Positions 33,880 through 46,200 of a stretch of 64,000 nucleotides of DNA are shown piece by piece. Origin of the DNA: Pogostemon cablin (lineage: Eukaryota > Streptophyta > Magnoliopsida > Lamiales > Lamiaceae); contig CM042955.1 of assembly GCA_023678885.1 (NCBI GenBank), positions 32,396,088 to 32,460,087 on the forward strand, read 5' to 3'. The notes beneath the pieces were generated by a model, which was given only the letters and a program-made list of their open reading frames with translations, was not told the origin of the DNA and made no database searches. Made by a program: the position numbers and the translations under genes. The number at the start of each line of letters is the position of its first letter. Position 1 is the first letter of the stretch.

Positions 33880-35690
33880 CTAAAAAATAGATATCTTTCT
33901 TCCGACTTTAAATAGAACTTGAAAAAAAAATTTGTTCTTTACGTGTGTTTGTATAAAGAACGAATAAAGAATTTTATTTATATGTGAATAGTAGATTATT
34001 TGCACAAAATTCACATAAAAATTCCAAAAAAATAAAAATAAAAATAAAAAAGAAGTTTAAATAGAAACAAAATAATAAGTAAAAGAGAATTTAAAAAATA
34101 TAAAAGAAACAACAAAAATTAATCAAAAAAAATAAAATAGAAAAATTTTCTTTAAAAAGTGAAGATAGCTTTTGTTCGTTGTGGTGAATAATTTATGTGA
34201 ACGAATAAATAAAGATTCTTATTATATAGGTGGAGAGGGATAAATTTAATTTAATTTAATTTTTTATATTTATGCAAAGTTATCATTATAAAAAAATATG
34301 ATTTAAATTTAATATAATTATTTTTATAATTTAATATTTTTATTATTATACACTCTTTTAATATATTAAAGATTGTGAAATTTGAATTCATGCCCACCAT
34401 GACGCAAGTGGTTTACCTTTTGATTAAATTTAATAATTAAAAATATATGATAAAAATATAACAAAATTATTAAAAAAATTGAATAATATAAATTAAAAAT
34501 AGCATAGCATATATTCTTTAAAAATTAAAGAAAGTTTGAAGAGAATAATTTCTAGAAATTGAACTTAAAATATAAAGAAATTCAAAAGAACTAAATACTT
34601 ATGAATCAAAAGAAATTAAAGATAAAATACAACAAACAATCAAAAGAAAATTAAATAAAATAAATAAAAAATTAAATACTAATTTGAAGAAAGATTCAAA
34701 AGTATAATTTCTCTATATATAGTTGAATGGATGAATAAAGGTTATTTATATAAATGAAGAGAAAATTAAATTTATTTATTTAACTAAATAAGATTTTATT
34801 TTGATTTGATTATATCCAATACGTAATTAAATATTTAAGTAAATACATGTATTTATCTACAATAAATTTTAATTAATAATTATATTTAATTGGATTATAT
34901 TCATATTCAAATCTTATAATAAACATACATAATTATTTATATTAAATAATAATTAAAATAATTTAGAGAATTTATGGAGATGAAACCTTATTAAAATTAA
35001 ACTTTTTATATTAAAGATAAGATAAGATTAGATTTTATTTAATTTAATTTTTATTTAATCTAATCAATATAAATATTCAAACATTAAAGAAAAATTATAA
35101 GAATATTTATGTATTTTTCACAAAATATTAATTAGTAATTATTAAAATTAAAATTAATTCAGGTGAAACACAACATTAAAATTTAAATTTTTTTGTAATT
35201 ATTAACAAGTCTCACTTTTTTCAATTCAATACCCAAATAAATTAAAATTATTTATTATTGAATTAGTAATGGTGCTGAATCTAGTACCAATTTGATGTCT
35301 AAATTTGAGCCAAACTTCTACATGGCTGCCAAATAATTTAATTTTAATTTTAAAGTAATTGTATTTTACTATTGATTTCTTGCTTTCTTTTCTTGTTTGG
35401 TATTGCAGCATTTGGACTAGTTGAACGTCTTCGTTTTCAATTTGAATGTTCTTATCTTGATCAATTCATGTGTTGGTGAACTCTTATTGTTTCAATTCCA
35501 CCAATATTGTGTTCTTATATACGCGAACCAACATGCCTTCCCTCTCTCTCATATTACATCACATCTGACTTAAATCATAACTCCATTATATCATCTCCCT
35601 TTAATAATAAAATCATTCCTACATCTCTATTAATCTCTCAAGTATATAATACAACTCATGGATAGGGTACAGCCCATGGATTGTATTCAC
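33880..35690. other. AT-rich repeats, no gene seen
   Basis: Related AT-rich phrases (AGCTTTTGTTCG, TAGGTGGAGAGGGATAAAT) recur here near 34170-34240 and again at 45100-45190, so these stretches are members of one dispersed repeat family. No gene is supported. Confidence 0.5.
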
Positions 35691-35699
35691 TATGCATTG

Positions 35700-36420
35700 T
35701 TTATTTAGAAAGTGATCTAATTCATTATAAAGAGTAATCTATTTAATTCCAAAGAGTAACTTATGTATATATATTCTCAAATTAAAGAGTGGTCCAATAA
35801 ATTTAAGAGTGACCTATTTAATTTCATAGGGTGACCTAATTAATTCCAAAGAGTAATCTATGTATATTAAGAGTCTCAAATCAAATAATGGTCCAATAAA
35901 TTTAAGAGTGATCTAATTAATTCCATATAGTGACCTAATTAATTCTAAAAGAGTAACCTATACATATTCAAGAGTTTCAAATTTAAAAGTGGTCCAATAA
36001 ATTTCAAAGAGTGAAAGAGTGACCTAATTAATTTCAAAAAGTAACCTAATTATTTTCATAGTGATCTAACAACGATACAATTTAATTATTCACGGTACAT
36101 AACTTCATTTCGAAAATAAGAGTTTCAAATCAAAGAGTAATCTTACTAATTCCAAAGAGTAACCAAATTATTTTCATAGAGTGATCTAAAAATGTACAGA
36201 TTGCATACAATTTAATTATTCACAGTACATGACTTAATTTTAGAAATATTGTCTCAAATCTAAGAGTGATCTAATTAATTCAGAAGAGTAATTCAATTAA
36301 TTTCAAAGAATAATCTAATTATTTTTATTGAGTAATCTATCAATTTAATTATTCACAATACATAAATTCATTTTCATAAAATCAGAATCTCAAATGAAAG
36401 AATAACAAAATCATTATAAA
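35700..36420. repeat. Degenerate tandem array, units near 100 bp
   Basis: Variants of AAGAGTGACCTAATTAATT, AAAGAGTAACCTA and GTGGTCCAATAAATTTAAGA repeat across more than 700 bp with a higher-order unit of roughly 90-110 bp. The GAGTGACCTAATAT phrase also occurs at about 19278-19340. No coding content. Confidence 0.65.
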
Positions 36421-36639
36421 GAGTTGATAAGAAAAAAAGAAAAAAAATGACAGAATGAATGCAATCACTAATCCCAATTATGCTGATCAATCTCTCCCAT
36501 CCCATATCTTCTTCACTACCTTCATCTTAATGGCGACTATTGCCACGGACCTCGTTCTCACGTCCCATCATAGTCATTTATTTCGCAAGCAACTTATCTT
36601 CTCGTTCACTCATCTGAACAAAACCACTCATCAATTGCA

Positions 36640-37395
36640 ACTCTACTTCAATCGGATCACCCTAAAAACATGTTCTTTCCCGGTAAACTCATCCACTTTG
36701 GCAACCCACCTGCTCCTCTTCCCCACTCCATTCACATATTTCTTGTTACTTCTACTTTTGCCCACCAGCAAGCCCTCTCCAATATGGAGAAAACATGCAT
36801 CATCAAGATCAAATCCCAGCCGTTGAAAATTAGCATTGTAACCTAACAACAGTCCTTTCCTACTTCTCAGTATTCACTCCCAGTTACTAAGCCTACAATC
36901 AACCACTAAGCAATCTATTTTTCTGTACTCACTTTCACCAGGTTTTCTGTCACATCTCCTGCAAATTTCCCCAGTGTTTGCTTCGACAGCTCCACTTCTT
37001 GGGGGCCATCCACGATGCACACCACTTCACCATCCGTCTGGTGAACAGTGAACTAATTCATTCAATACACAAAAAAACAATAGAAGAAATTGATTAATAA
37101 ACCTGCAGCAGCAACGAGGGGCTAGAGGAGAATGAGTTGGCAAAAAAACACGAAGCTAATAATGAATCCGGCATACACAAACCACTTTAATAAAAAAAGG
37201 ACCAGATTGATAAATCAGTTTATTCGCAATTGCTAATAGGAGACATCAGCTAATAATTATAAATGCAGAAAAACCACACAAAAAGGTAGAGTAAGGGAGC
37301 ACATCAGCCGTCTGAGGAGTCGGAAGGTAAGAAGTGGGTGATTGATGGAATGGCAATCCGGGCGCGGCGCCATTGAAGCAGATAGCAGATATCGA
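36640..37395 (-). pseudogene. Exon islands of an unidentified - strand gene
   Basis: The clearest exon is 36933-37037: after a CAG acceptor it reads TDGEVVCIVDGPQEVELSK and LGKFAGDVTENLVK, 35 codons in one frame, and ends at a consensus GTGAGT donor. A further open block lies at 36643-36849, and another exon end with GTTTATT donor near 37103. I do not recognise the protein. The second hAT element inserted at 37388-37395, so any exons further upstream would now lie beyond 41162. Whether a spliced transcript survives is unknown. Confidence 0.4.
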
Positions 37396-37474
37396 CAGGG
37401 GCGGCCCTGGGGCGGTGCCGGAGGTGCCGCCGCACAGGGCCCCACCCCGACGAGGGCCCCCGATAATATTTTTA

Positions 37475-37508
<34 letters not shown>

Positions 37509-37681
37509 ATTATAGATATATTTTAAAGTTGATTTATATAATTAAGTGTTGGATGGCTCAACTGGCTAGAGCCCTTTTTGTCCTCTGCCGCACGCAGGAT
37601 CGAATCCCGCCTCAGTAGTTTTGCATAAATTTATTTAATGCATTTAATATTGCCAGCTATTAAAAAAATATGCGTCTACGT
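37396..37681 (+). repeat. Left-end unit 1 of hAT element 2
   Basis: It contains the terminal CAGGGGCGGCCC, a GC-rich block (GCACAGGGCCCCACCCCGAC), a TA microsatellite, a tRNA-like module and then ATATGCGTCTACGT. It is repeated with minor change as unit 2. Confidence 0.85.
37547..37617 (+). other. tRNA-like A-box/B-box module, copy 1
   Basis: The 71-nt stretch carries TGGCTCAACTGG (A-box consensus) and GGATCGAATCC (B-box consensus) at the spacing of a tRNA gene. The D-arm GCTC/GAGC pairs, the T-arm pairs 4 of 5, and the outer 7-mers TGTTGGA and CTCAGTA can pair at 6 positions counting G-U. The anticodon arm does not fold, so this is not a functional tRNA. I infer a tRNA-derived pol III promoter-like sequence captured in a hAT subterminal region. 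Confidence 0.6.
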
Positions 37682-37759
37682 CAGGGGCGGCCCTGGGACG
37701 GTGCCGGAGGTGCCGCCGCACAGGGCCCCACCCCGACGAGGGCCCCCGATAATATTTTA

Positions 37760-37839
<80 letters not shown>

Positions 37840-37966
37840 ATTATAGATATATTTTAAAGTTGATTTATATAATGAAGTGTTGGATGGCTCAACTGGCTAG
37901 AGCCCTTTTTGTCCTCCGCCGCACGCAGGATCGAATCCCGCCTCAGTAGTAAATATGTGTCTACGT
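37682..37966 (+). repeat. Left-end unit 2 of hAT element 2
   Basis: This is a second copy of unit 1 with a much longer TA tract (about 37765-37837) and a small deletion after the tRNA-like module. It ends with ATATGTGTCTACGT, the same phrase that ends unit 1. Tandem duplication explains the arrangement. The phrase on both sides could alternatively be read as a roughly 15-bp target duplication. Confidence 0.8.
37878..37948 (+). other. tRNA-like A-box/B-box module, copy 2
   Basis: It is the same length as copy 1 and nearly identical (one T to C change, TCCTCCGCC for TCCTCTGCC). A-box, B-box, D-arm and outer stem are all kept. Confidence 0.6.
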
Positions 37967-38325
37967 TAATTATCTGTTAAAAAAATCTGCAGCATTAATT
38001 ATCTGTCAAATCTGCATTAATTGCGGAGCAATTAATGCATCAAATTAATTATCTGTCAAATCTGCGTTAATTAGCTCCGCAATTAATGCATCAAACATAT
38101 CCACACGCAATAAGATCACACACAAAAGAATTTGTTCATTCTTTTAAATATTCTTATTAGTTATTATTCTTTTCTTATTATTTTCAAATCCAGCGTGAGA
38201 AACACAAGGTATTTTAATTTTACAGTATTCTACATATTTTTCTATTCTCATTTATTTTATGATTCCATTGAATTGATGATTTTGTTTTTATAAATTATTT
38301 TTAATAGATTAATTGATAGTTTGAG

Positions 38326-40936
38326 ATGCCTCCTCATCGAAAATACCCATCCGGATATGAAAAACGTAAGAAAAAAAGAAAGAAGAGGAGTTTATTGAAA
38401 CTCAAAGAGGAGCAATAAATAAATTTTTTGTTACGAAAGAACAAAAAAGATCATCACTTGAAGATTCAGAAAAAGAACAAACTAACATAGAAGGGTTGCA
38501 AGAAAAAAATCAAGATGATTTGTGCTTAAAAGATACAGATGATCTAGTCAATCTAGATAGTGTAGTCCATGAAGAAGGCAAGAATATTGATAATAATTAT
38601 ATTGATTTTGATGGAGATAACATTAATCAGTCTGGAAGTGAGAACGATGGTGATGTTGATGTCATAAATGAAGATGTTGATTCCTCAATTCCTTTTGACA
38701 TTTTTGATCCAACAAATTGGGATAAATTAAATGATAAATGGAGAGATCTATTGGTTGAGAAAGGTCCGGTTAGAGATGTAATGATTGGAAAAGGTCCTAA
38801 AGATAAATCAAAAAGGCGTTTCTCTTCAGAATTCTATACTCGAATTTTACCAAATGGTCAAAAACACCATAGAGATTGGTTGGTTTATTCCAAGGCACTT
38901 GACAAAGCATTTTGTTTTTGTTGCAAGTTGTTTAAAAAGGGAACTCAACAACAACAATAGAGTCAACTAGTAAATGAAGGATATTGTGACTGGAGGCATC
39001 TTAGTATCAGACTTAAAGAACATGAGACAAGTATTGAGCATGTGACAAATTTTGTTAGTTGGTTTGAATTGCGTAGTAGAATAGAAAAGGGTAAGAGATT
39101 GATCATGCCATCCAAACCCAAATTAAGAAAGAAAAAGAACATTGGAGAATGGTGCTACTTCGATTAATTTCACTTGTGAAATTTTTAGCTAAACAAAGCT
39201 TAGCATTCTGTGGCAATAATGAGAAGTTGTATGAAGATAACAATGGAAATTTTATGGCTGGTGTTGAAATGATTGCTGAGTTGGACTTAGTAATGAAGGA
39301 GCATCTTGATAGAAAGGTACATCATCACTATTTGAGCCATAAAATTCAAAATGAGTTAATATATTTGCTAGCTTCAGAAATTAAGAATTCTATTCTTAAT
39401 AAAATCAAAGAAGCTAAGTTCTTTGCAGTGATACTTGATTGTACTCCAGATGTTAGCAACCAAGAGCAAATGATATTGGTGATAAGATGTGTTGATATTT
39501 CTACATGTCCAATAAAAGTAGTAGAATATTTTTTGGGATTTCTGAAAGTGGATGATACATCAGGTCAAGGATTATTTGAAGAGCTACAAAATGTATTGAG
39601 GAGTTTAGGTCTTGATATTGATAATATTAGAGGACAAGGATATGATAATGGAGCTAATATGAAAGGGAGACACCAAGGTGTACAAAAAAAGCTTCTTGAT
39701 ATAAATCCTAGAGCATTATACACTCCATGTGGTTGTCATTGTTTGAACCTAACACTTTGTGACATTGCAAATTCATGTGGGAAAGCGAAAGACTTCTTTG
39801 GAGTGATACAACGTATTTATACATTATTTTCACATTCAACAAAGAGATGAAAGATTTTGATAGATCATATAACGACAAAAGGTTTAACTCTGAAGTCGTT
39901 GTCCACCACTCGATGGGAAAGTCATATTGAAAGTGTTAAGGCAATAGTACTTCAAGCTCAACAAATTAGAGAAGCTTTACTTCAACTTGCAGATGAAACA
40001 GATGTTGATTCCAAAATAAGAAGTGAAGCTAAGTCTATAGCAACTTATGAACTCGGGAATTTTGAATTTCTAGTTGGTATTGTTATTTGGTATGACATAT
40101 TAGGTAGAGTTAATATTGTCAGTAAAAGTTTGCAATCTGAAGACATGCTTATTGATATTTCCATACTCAAAGTCAAGGGGTTAATCACCTCTTTTGAAGA
40201 ATATAGAGAAAATGGATTCAACCAAGCTATGGATAAGGCAAAAAAGCTTGCTTTATCAATGGATATTGATCATGTTTTTCCTGAAAGAAGACAGATACGT
40301 AGAAAACGGCATTTCGATGAGCTTTCTGGTGAATCATCTCAAATGCCTCATGAGTCTGCTGAGGAAACTTTTCGAATTCATTACTTTCTATACATAATTG
40401 ATCAAACCCTTGGATCATTGAAGAAAAGATTCGAGCAGTATGAAGAATATGAAAATCTTTTTGGGTTTCTTTTTACAGCTGATAAGTTAAATGCATTGGT
40501 CAATGATGATTTAAGGGCTCGTTGCAAGAACCTTGAGAATAAACTACTTGGAAAAGATGACACTGAAAATCATGTTTCAGATTTGGATGGAGATGACTTA
40601 TATCAAGAGTTGAAGATGGTACAAAATATTCTACCGAATGATATCAAATCAGCTAGTGAAATACTAAACTTTTTGCATCGAATGAACTGTTTTCCCAATG
40701 CTTTCATTGCCTACAAGATATTGTTGACCATCCCAGTGACTGTTGCATCAGCAGAAAGAAGTTTTTCCAGATTGAAGTTGTTGAAATCTTACTTGAGATC
40801 AACTATGACCCAAACGAGAATAAATGCATTGTCTTTTATTTCGATTGAGAATGATTTTCTAGAGAAACTCAATTATGAAAAATTGATTGACGATTTTGCT
40901 GAAAAAAAATCTAGAAGATCAATTTTTCATAGCTAG
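38326..40936 (+). pseudogene. hAT transposase, TTF zinc finger/DUF4371 type, broken
   Basis: The probable start is the ATG at 38326 (MPPHRKYPSGYEKRK). A frameshift follows near 38375. The next block (to 38960) is acidic, then has the TTF-type zinc-finger region (FSSEFYTRILPNGQKHHRDW, CFCCKLFKK) and stops at a TAG. Another frameshift lies near 39090. The block to 39850 holds the DUF4371 and RNase H-like core (ILDCTPDVSNQEQM, GQGYDNGANMKG, CGCHCLNL) and ends at a TGA where the family has Trp. The same frame continues to 40936 with TRWESHIESVKAI and the C-terminal dimerisation tail (LLTIPVTVASAERSFSRLKL). Two frameshifts and two stops make it inactive. It resembles plant ZMYM1-like proteins. Confidence 0.9.
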
Positions 40937-41169
40937 TTTCATATGAATTTTATAATAACTATTGAAACCTTTTTTATTTGATGAGTTATATCATTATCAC
41001 GTATTATTATATGGTCACGTCTTTTATTATTTTATATTCAGTTATTATGTGTAATTGTATATTTATATTTATATTTATATTATTACTTTTTTACTTTGGA
41101 AAAAATAAGGGGCCTAAAAATGATTTGGCACCGGGCCTCTCAAACTACAGGACCGGCCCTGGATATCGA

Positions 41170-41640
41170 CCAAGGTCAGGGAGCGCATAAGTGCTTTGTA
41201 ACCTATTTCACTTATACATGTGCCATTGTTGAATCAAACACAACAATCATCACTAATTCACACTCTAAAATTCAAATTAAAAATTAAAATCCTTAAAACA
41301 TTCATTCTTTAACGCCTAAAGGGAAGAGCAGAGTGAGAGAAAAGAGGGAAAACATACCAAAGCAAGCTTACGATAAGCGCATCAGATTTCCTCAGTGAAA
41401 TTATTCATATTAATACTACAATTTAATTCTTAAGCGGTGGCTCACATGATAAATTTAACGGACGACGAAGTCGCTAAGGCTGAAAACGAAACAACGTCGT
41501 ATGTGGCTGGATCCTCCATGAGCATATACGTCTTTAGCAGAATTGACGGCGGCGATGCATTCCTGCAGCTCAATCTCGCTACCCCCGGCCTCCATCTCAA
41601 CCACACACAAATCAATTGAATGTATATTCTGCAATTTACG
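41170..41640 (-). other. Host flank of hAT 2 with exon-like block
   Basis: On the - strand an ATG near 41598 opens MEAGGSEIELQECIAAVNSA for 46 codons, next to a GA-rich leader and a (CT)n tract further upstream, as at a plant 5' UTR. It could be the first exon of the gene whose other exon islands lie at 36.6-37.4 kb. The + strand frame at 41437-41619 overlaps it, and the composition does not decide between them. Confidence 0.3.
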
Positions 41641-41780
41641 AAAGAAGAGAGAGATAGAAAATCAAGATGTGTGAAATCAGGAGGTGGAGAAGAGAAGAAT
41701 TACTATTAAAAATTCCCAAACCTCCACAATAGAAATCTGCACAACCTACTTCTCTCTCCTTTCTGCAAATAACCGAGCCC

Positions 41781-41781
<1 letters not shown>

Positions 41782-41820
<39 letters not shown>
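41782..41820. repeat. (CT)n microsatellite
   Basis: About 20 CT units, read as (GA)n on the - strand. It may be part of a promoter or 5' UTR for a - strand transcript. Confidence 0.9.
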
Positions 41821-41827
<7 letters not shown>

Positions 41828-43141
41828 CCGCAAGAAAAATGTATAGCGTAAATACTCAGGTAGTAATATAATTAGTGTTGAAATAAATTTACGGGCTAAC
41901 CCATATTATCCTAGCCCATTTCAGATTCGGTCTCATGAATTTAAAATATAAGACGGACCCAACCTAGTGATTGTCTAAAAAAATATATTAAAAAATATAT
42001 ATTAAAAAAAATATATCACATTCATATTCAATCTTAAAAAAAATATTTAGGTATCATTAAATTTTAATGTTGATTAAAATATATTAAAGAAAGATAAAGT
42101 CTATTGTACTCAATTGTTAAGGTACATTCGGATCAAAAATTGACTCAATAACCCGTATATAAATATATTATTTTGTCTGGGTCATTCTCTTCCTCCCTCT
42201 TCAATCGCTCCCTCTCCCTTCATCCTTCTCCACACGCTCTCTCCACCGCCTCTCTTCTCTTCCCCGCCGCTCCACTTGTTCTCTCCCGCTGCCGCTCAAG
42301 CGCCGCTTCACTGCTCTGCTCTCTCTCCAATTAACGCACTCATCATTACAGTTGCTCTCTTCCACTGTTCTCTTTCTATTGTTGTTCCAACCTCGGACGT
42401 GTTCTCTCCCCTACCTTCCCAATCTCTCTCCTCCACCCTTTCTCTGATTTGTGATTTTATGATTCTACCTAATTTTGATAGTTTTCCCAATTATTATAAT
42501 TTTGTTATCCTTCCCCATTTACAACTTTAATTTATATTAATTTGTAGATTTCTATGTGGAGACTTATTGTATTGACTCAGCTAGTTGTATTGATTCTATG
42601 TGGAATGAATATATAAACCGAATTGAATCATTGAATGAGATTGGAATTTTTTTTCTACACACAAATCATTCGTATTATTGTCAATTAATTTGTATAATGT
42701 TGATGAGTTTAGAATGGTTGTAAACCAACTTTTCAGTGACGAGAAGAAAACTAAATGAAATGTATATCTTTTTTTATTTATAAAGTGTATATGTATAATT
42801 GAACTCAGTGTATAAGTATATATGAAGAGGTGTATTATTTTTTAATTATTGTACACCTTTTAAAATTTTAGTCTAATTAAATTTATATTAAACGAATTAC
42901 TTTTATTGAATATATTGTATAAGTTTTAACTATTCAAGTGTATTATTTTTTATTAATGATTGTACACTTTTTTTCAAATTTTAGTGTAATAAGTTTCATT
43001 AATAAATGTACACTTTTTAATTCAATAATGTATACAAATTTAGTAATAAATGTATAATATTTTTATACTAAAATGTAAAACTGAAATTAATAAATATATG
43101 TTAATGAAAATAATATATTTATAGAAAAAAAATAAAACTAA

Positions 43142-43149
<8 letters not shown>

Positions 43150-43236
<87 letters not shown>
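43150..43236. repeat. (TA)n microsatellite
   Basis: About 43 uninterrupted TA units. Apparent Tyr-Ile open frames through it are artefacts. Confidence 0.95.
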
Positions 43237-43239
<3 letters not shown>

Positions 43240-44189
43240 CCATACTAATAAAATATGTTTTTCTCCATAAATGTAATATTATACTAGAAAATATGTTTTT
43301 CTTCATAAATGTATTATTTTTTAAATTAATATTGATATTATTTTTATCAATATTTTCATTAATATATTTATTAATTTTTGTTATACATCTTAGTATAAAA
43401 TATTATACATTTTAGTATAAGATGTAATACGAATTCATATGTTAATTTTTAAGGTACATATTTTAATATGGAAGTGTATAAGTTGTAACTTATTAGTGTA
43501 TATATGATAACTTATTAACGTATATGAAAAATAAAGACATTTTTTTATTAATATGTACATTTTTTTAATTTATATTTATGTAAACAAATACATATTATAA
43601 TTGGTTAAACTAATGCAATAAGAAAACATTTACTCATTTTTAATCTATGTATTTAATATAAAGAATACATTTATGAAAATAAATATATACATTACTTAAT
43701 AAAAAGTTATACACTATATTCCAAGTCCTAATTCCATGTATTTAATATAAAAAATACATTTATAAAAATAAATATATACATTACTTAATAAAAATTTATA
43801 CAGTATATTCCAAGTCCTAGTTATACCTCTACGCTCAAAATCATCCACCAGCAATGCTGGTAGTGCTCAAAATCATCCACCAGCAATTTGCACTACTTGT
43901 TCTTCACGAAATGATGAATATAGAATAGATCTGAGGACGGGCAATTAGATCGGAGGCGTACGGATAGAGAGTAGGCGGTAAGAAAAGAAAAATAGGTAAA
44001 GCAGAGGCGGTGGCAGAGTTAGGAGGAGGCGTAGCCGGCAGCGCGGGCAAACCTTCGGCGGCAACGCGAGAAACAGAGGGAGAGAAGATTGAGGAGGTGA
44101 AGATGGAGAGAGTGAGGGAGGCAGAAAAATAAGATTTGAGAGAGAATAACGGGTTAATGCCTTATATATATGACCCATTTAGAATATGA

Positions 44190-44322
44190 GTTAGGTACAT
44201 TTAGTGTACACATGTGTACAATATGAGCTAGGTATGAGTTAGGTACATTTAGTGTACACATGTGTACAATATGAGTTAGGTATAAGTTAGGTACATTTAG
44301 TGTACACATGTGTACAATAGAT
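44190..44322. repeat. Three-copy tandem repeat, period about 48 bp
   Basis: The phrase GTTAGGTACATTTAGTGTAC followed by ACATGTGTACAAT occurs three times in a row. Each unit contains the palindrome GTACACATGTGTAC. Confidence 0.8.
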
Positions 44323-44339
44323 CAACTCTTAAAAAAAAG

Positions 44340-45038
44340 ACAAAAAAATTAGAACAAATAAAATTTAAAGGAAACGGAAATAATTAAAAAACTTTTAAAA
44401 AAAATCTGTCAAAAAAAAACTTTAAGATAATATATAAAAAAACTATAATAAAAATAATATATATTATTAAAAATAAAAAATAAATTTATTATAAATAAAT
44501 AAAAATAAGAAAAGAAAAAGAAATTATAACAAAATTAATTAAATAAATTTGTAAAATCACAAAAAAAAATTGATAACGTAAAAAAGAAAATACATACTAA
44601 TAATTAAAAAACAGAATTAAAACAAACAAAAAAATTAAATAAAAGAATATAATCAAAATAAAACCATAACAAAATGAATTAATTTTTTTAATTAACTGAT
44701 AAAAAAATAATTACGTAAAAATCAAAAAATTAATAAATTACATACTAAAATTAAAAGAAAAAAGAAAAACAGAACTAAAAGAAAAAAAATAAAAATAAAA
44801 AATAATCAAAAGAGAATATAAAAAATAGTAAGTAAAATATAAACAAAAGTAAAATCATAAAATAATTAATTAATTTTTTTGTAAAATTAATCATGAGAAA
44901 TAATGTTCATTTCGTAGAAAAATCATAAGATTATAAAATTATATACTAACAATTAAAAAAAAGAATGAAAATCAATAAATAAATGAATACATAAATAAAT
45001 AAATAAATTTTTAAGAAATATAAACGCAACAACAAAAC

Positions 45039-45072
<34 letters not shown>

Positions 45073-45740
45073 CGAATACCTTTCTTTAGAATTTGAAAAA
45101 AGCTTTTGTTCGTCAAGAATGAATAAATTATTATGTGTGTAAAACCAATTAATAAAGAGACTTATTTATAGGTGGAGAGGGATAAATATTCTAAATTTTA
45201 AATTAAATATATGTATTTATCTGTATTAATTTTTTAAATAATAATAATTGATAATGTTATATTCAAATCTAAAAATAATATATGTATTTATCTATATTAA
45301 ATTTTAATTAATAATTAGAATAATTGAGATTTTTAATTTTAATTAAAAATTAAAATAATTGAGATTAATTCTGGTGACGATACCTCATCAAAATTAAACT
45401 CTCCTTTAATATATATATATATATATATAGACTCTCTTGTGAGACAGGTTATAAGAGAGATGGATTTGAGACGAGTCAATCCATCTTATTATTCATAATT
45501 TAATAATATAATATAATATAATATAATTATGGTTAATCAATCCCATTATCTAAAATAATTCCTAAATTTGTGGAATGATTTTTATGATTTCTGATTTAAA
45601 CGTATATGCATATCAACGGAAATAAACTCCCCAAGCTGATGAATCGTTGTTGTTTGTCATCATTAGTTCAACTCCAGTAATTGCCTGTCATCATCACTCC
45701 AGTCGGCGCAAATTTATAGAATGAGGAAGATAGTATACAA
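44340..45740. other. AT-rich repeats, possible Helitron-like end
   Basis: Low-complexity A/T sequence. Near 45431, read on the - strand, TCTATATATATATATAT leads to ATTAAAGGAGAG, which resembles the 5' ends of the Helitrons in this window. No matching 3' hairpin end was found, so this is only suggestive. Confidence 0.3.
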
Positions 45741-46200
45741 CACAGTACAATTGTTATAGTGTGTCGAGAATTGGTTACAGTATGTTATTTCGGTGTTATT
45801 GTATGTTAACTAAAAATATATTACGTTATTGTTACAGTACGTTGTTTCCTTGTAATAGTATCAAATGTCGGTGATATAGTATATTAAGTGAAAGTGTATT
45901 CCGTTTATCTTATAATATGTTGTTTTCGCATTATAGTATTTATAATTTATTTTAAAGTGTTATGACTATGATTAAATTATGAATGTCGTATAAAGCACAT
46001 CACTGAGTATTTTAGTGTCGGGGATCGGTTATAGTAAGTTATATCCGTGTTATTGCGTGGTAGCTGAATGTATATTACTGTGATGTTATAGTATATTGTT
46101 CTCATGTTATAGTGTGTAATGAATTTGTTATAGTATGTCAGATAAAAGTGTATTACTTTAATTTTATAGTATACCGATTCCGTGTTATTATATCTTATAG
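45740..46200. repeat. Degenerate GTTATAGTATGTT repeats
   Basis: Imperfect copies of GGTTATAGTATGTTATTTCG, GTGTTATAGTGTGT and AAAGTGTATTAC follow each other with a period near 80 bp. No coding content. Confidence 0.5.

Larger units (their letters stand above)
37396..41161 (+). mobile_element. hAT transposon of TTF/DUF4371 type, 3766 bp
   Basis: The left end CAGGGGCGGCCCTG and the right end, in reverse CAGGGCCGGTCCTG, are the terminal inverted repeats. The perfect 8-bp target duplication GATATCGA lies at 37388-37395 and 41162-41169. It is unrelated in ends and transposase type to the hAT element at 14-18 kb. The transposase is broken. The left terminal 286 bp are tandemly duplicated, so a full extra copy of the left end sits inside the element. 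Confidence 0.93.
41840..44340. other. Repeat-rich region, no gene seen
   Basis: A CT-rich block (42180-42430) and a GA-rich block (43900-44150) lie in inverted arrangement around AT-rich DNA, each next to an AACCCG/CGGGTT phrase. This suggests a decayed inverted-repeat element, but ends are not defined. A (TA)n microsatellite spans about 43150-43236. Confidence 0.4.

Noticed and set aside
36455..36826. 123-codon + strand frame
   Set aside because: Composition is low-complexity Leu/Thr/Ser, and the opposite strand shows better exon signals (splice donor GTGAGT at 36932). No domain is recognised.
37547..37948. Functional tRNA genes in the hAT left end
   Set aside because: A-box, B-box, D-arm and T-arm are visible, but the anticodon arm does not form and the T-stem has a mismatch. 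Called tRNA-like only.
43040..43306. Open frame of Tyr-Ile repeats
   Set aside because: It is a translation of the (TA)n microsatellite.
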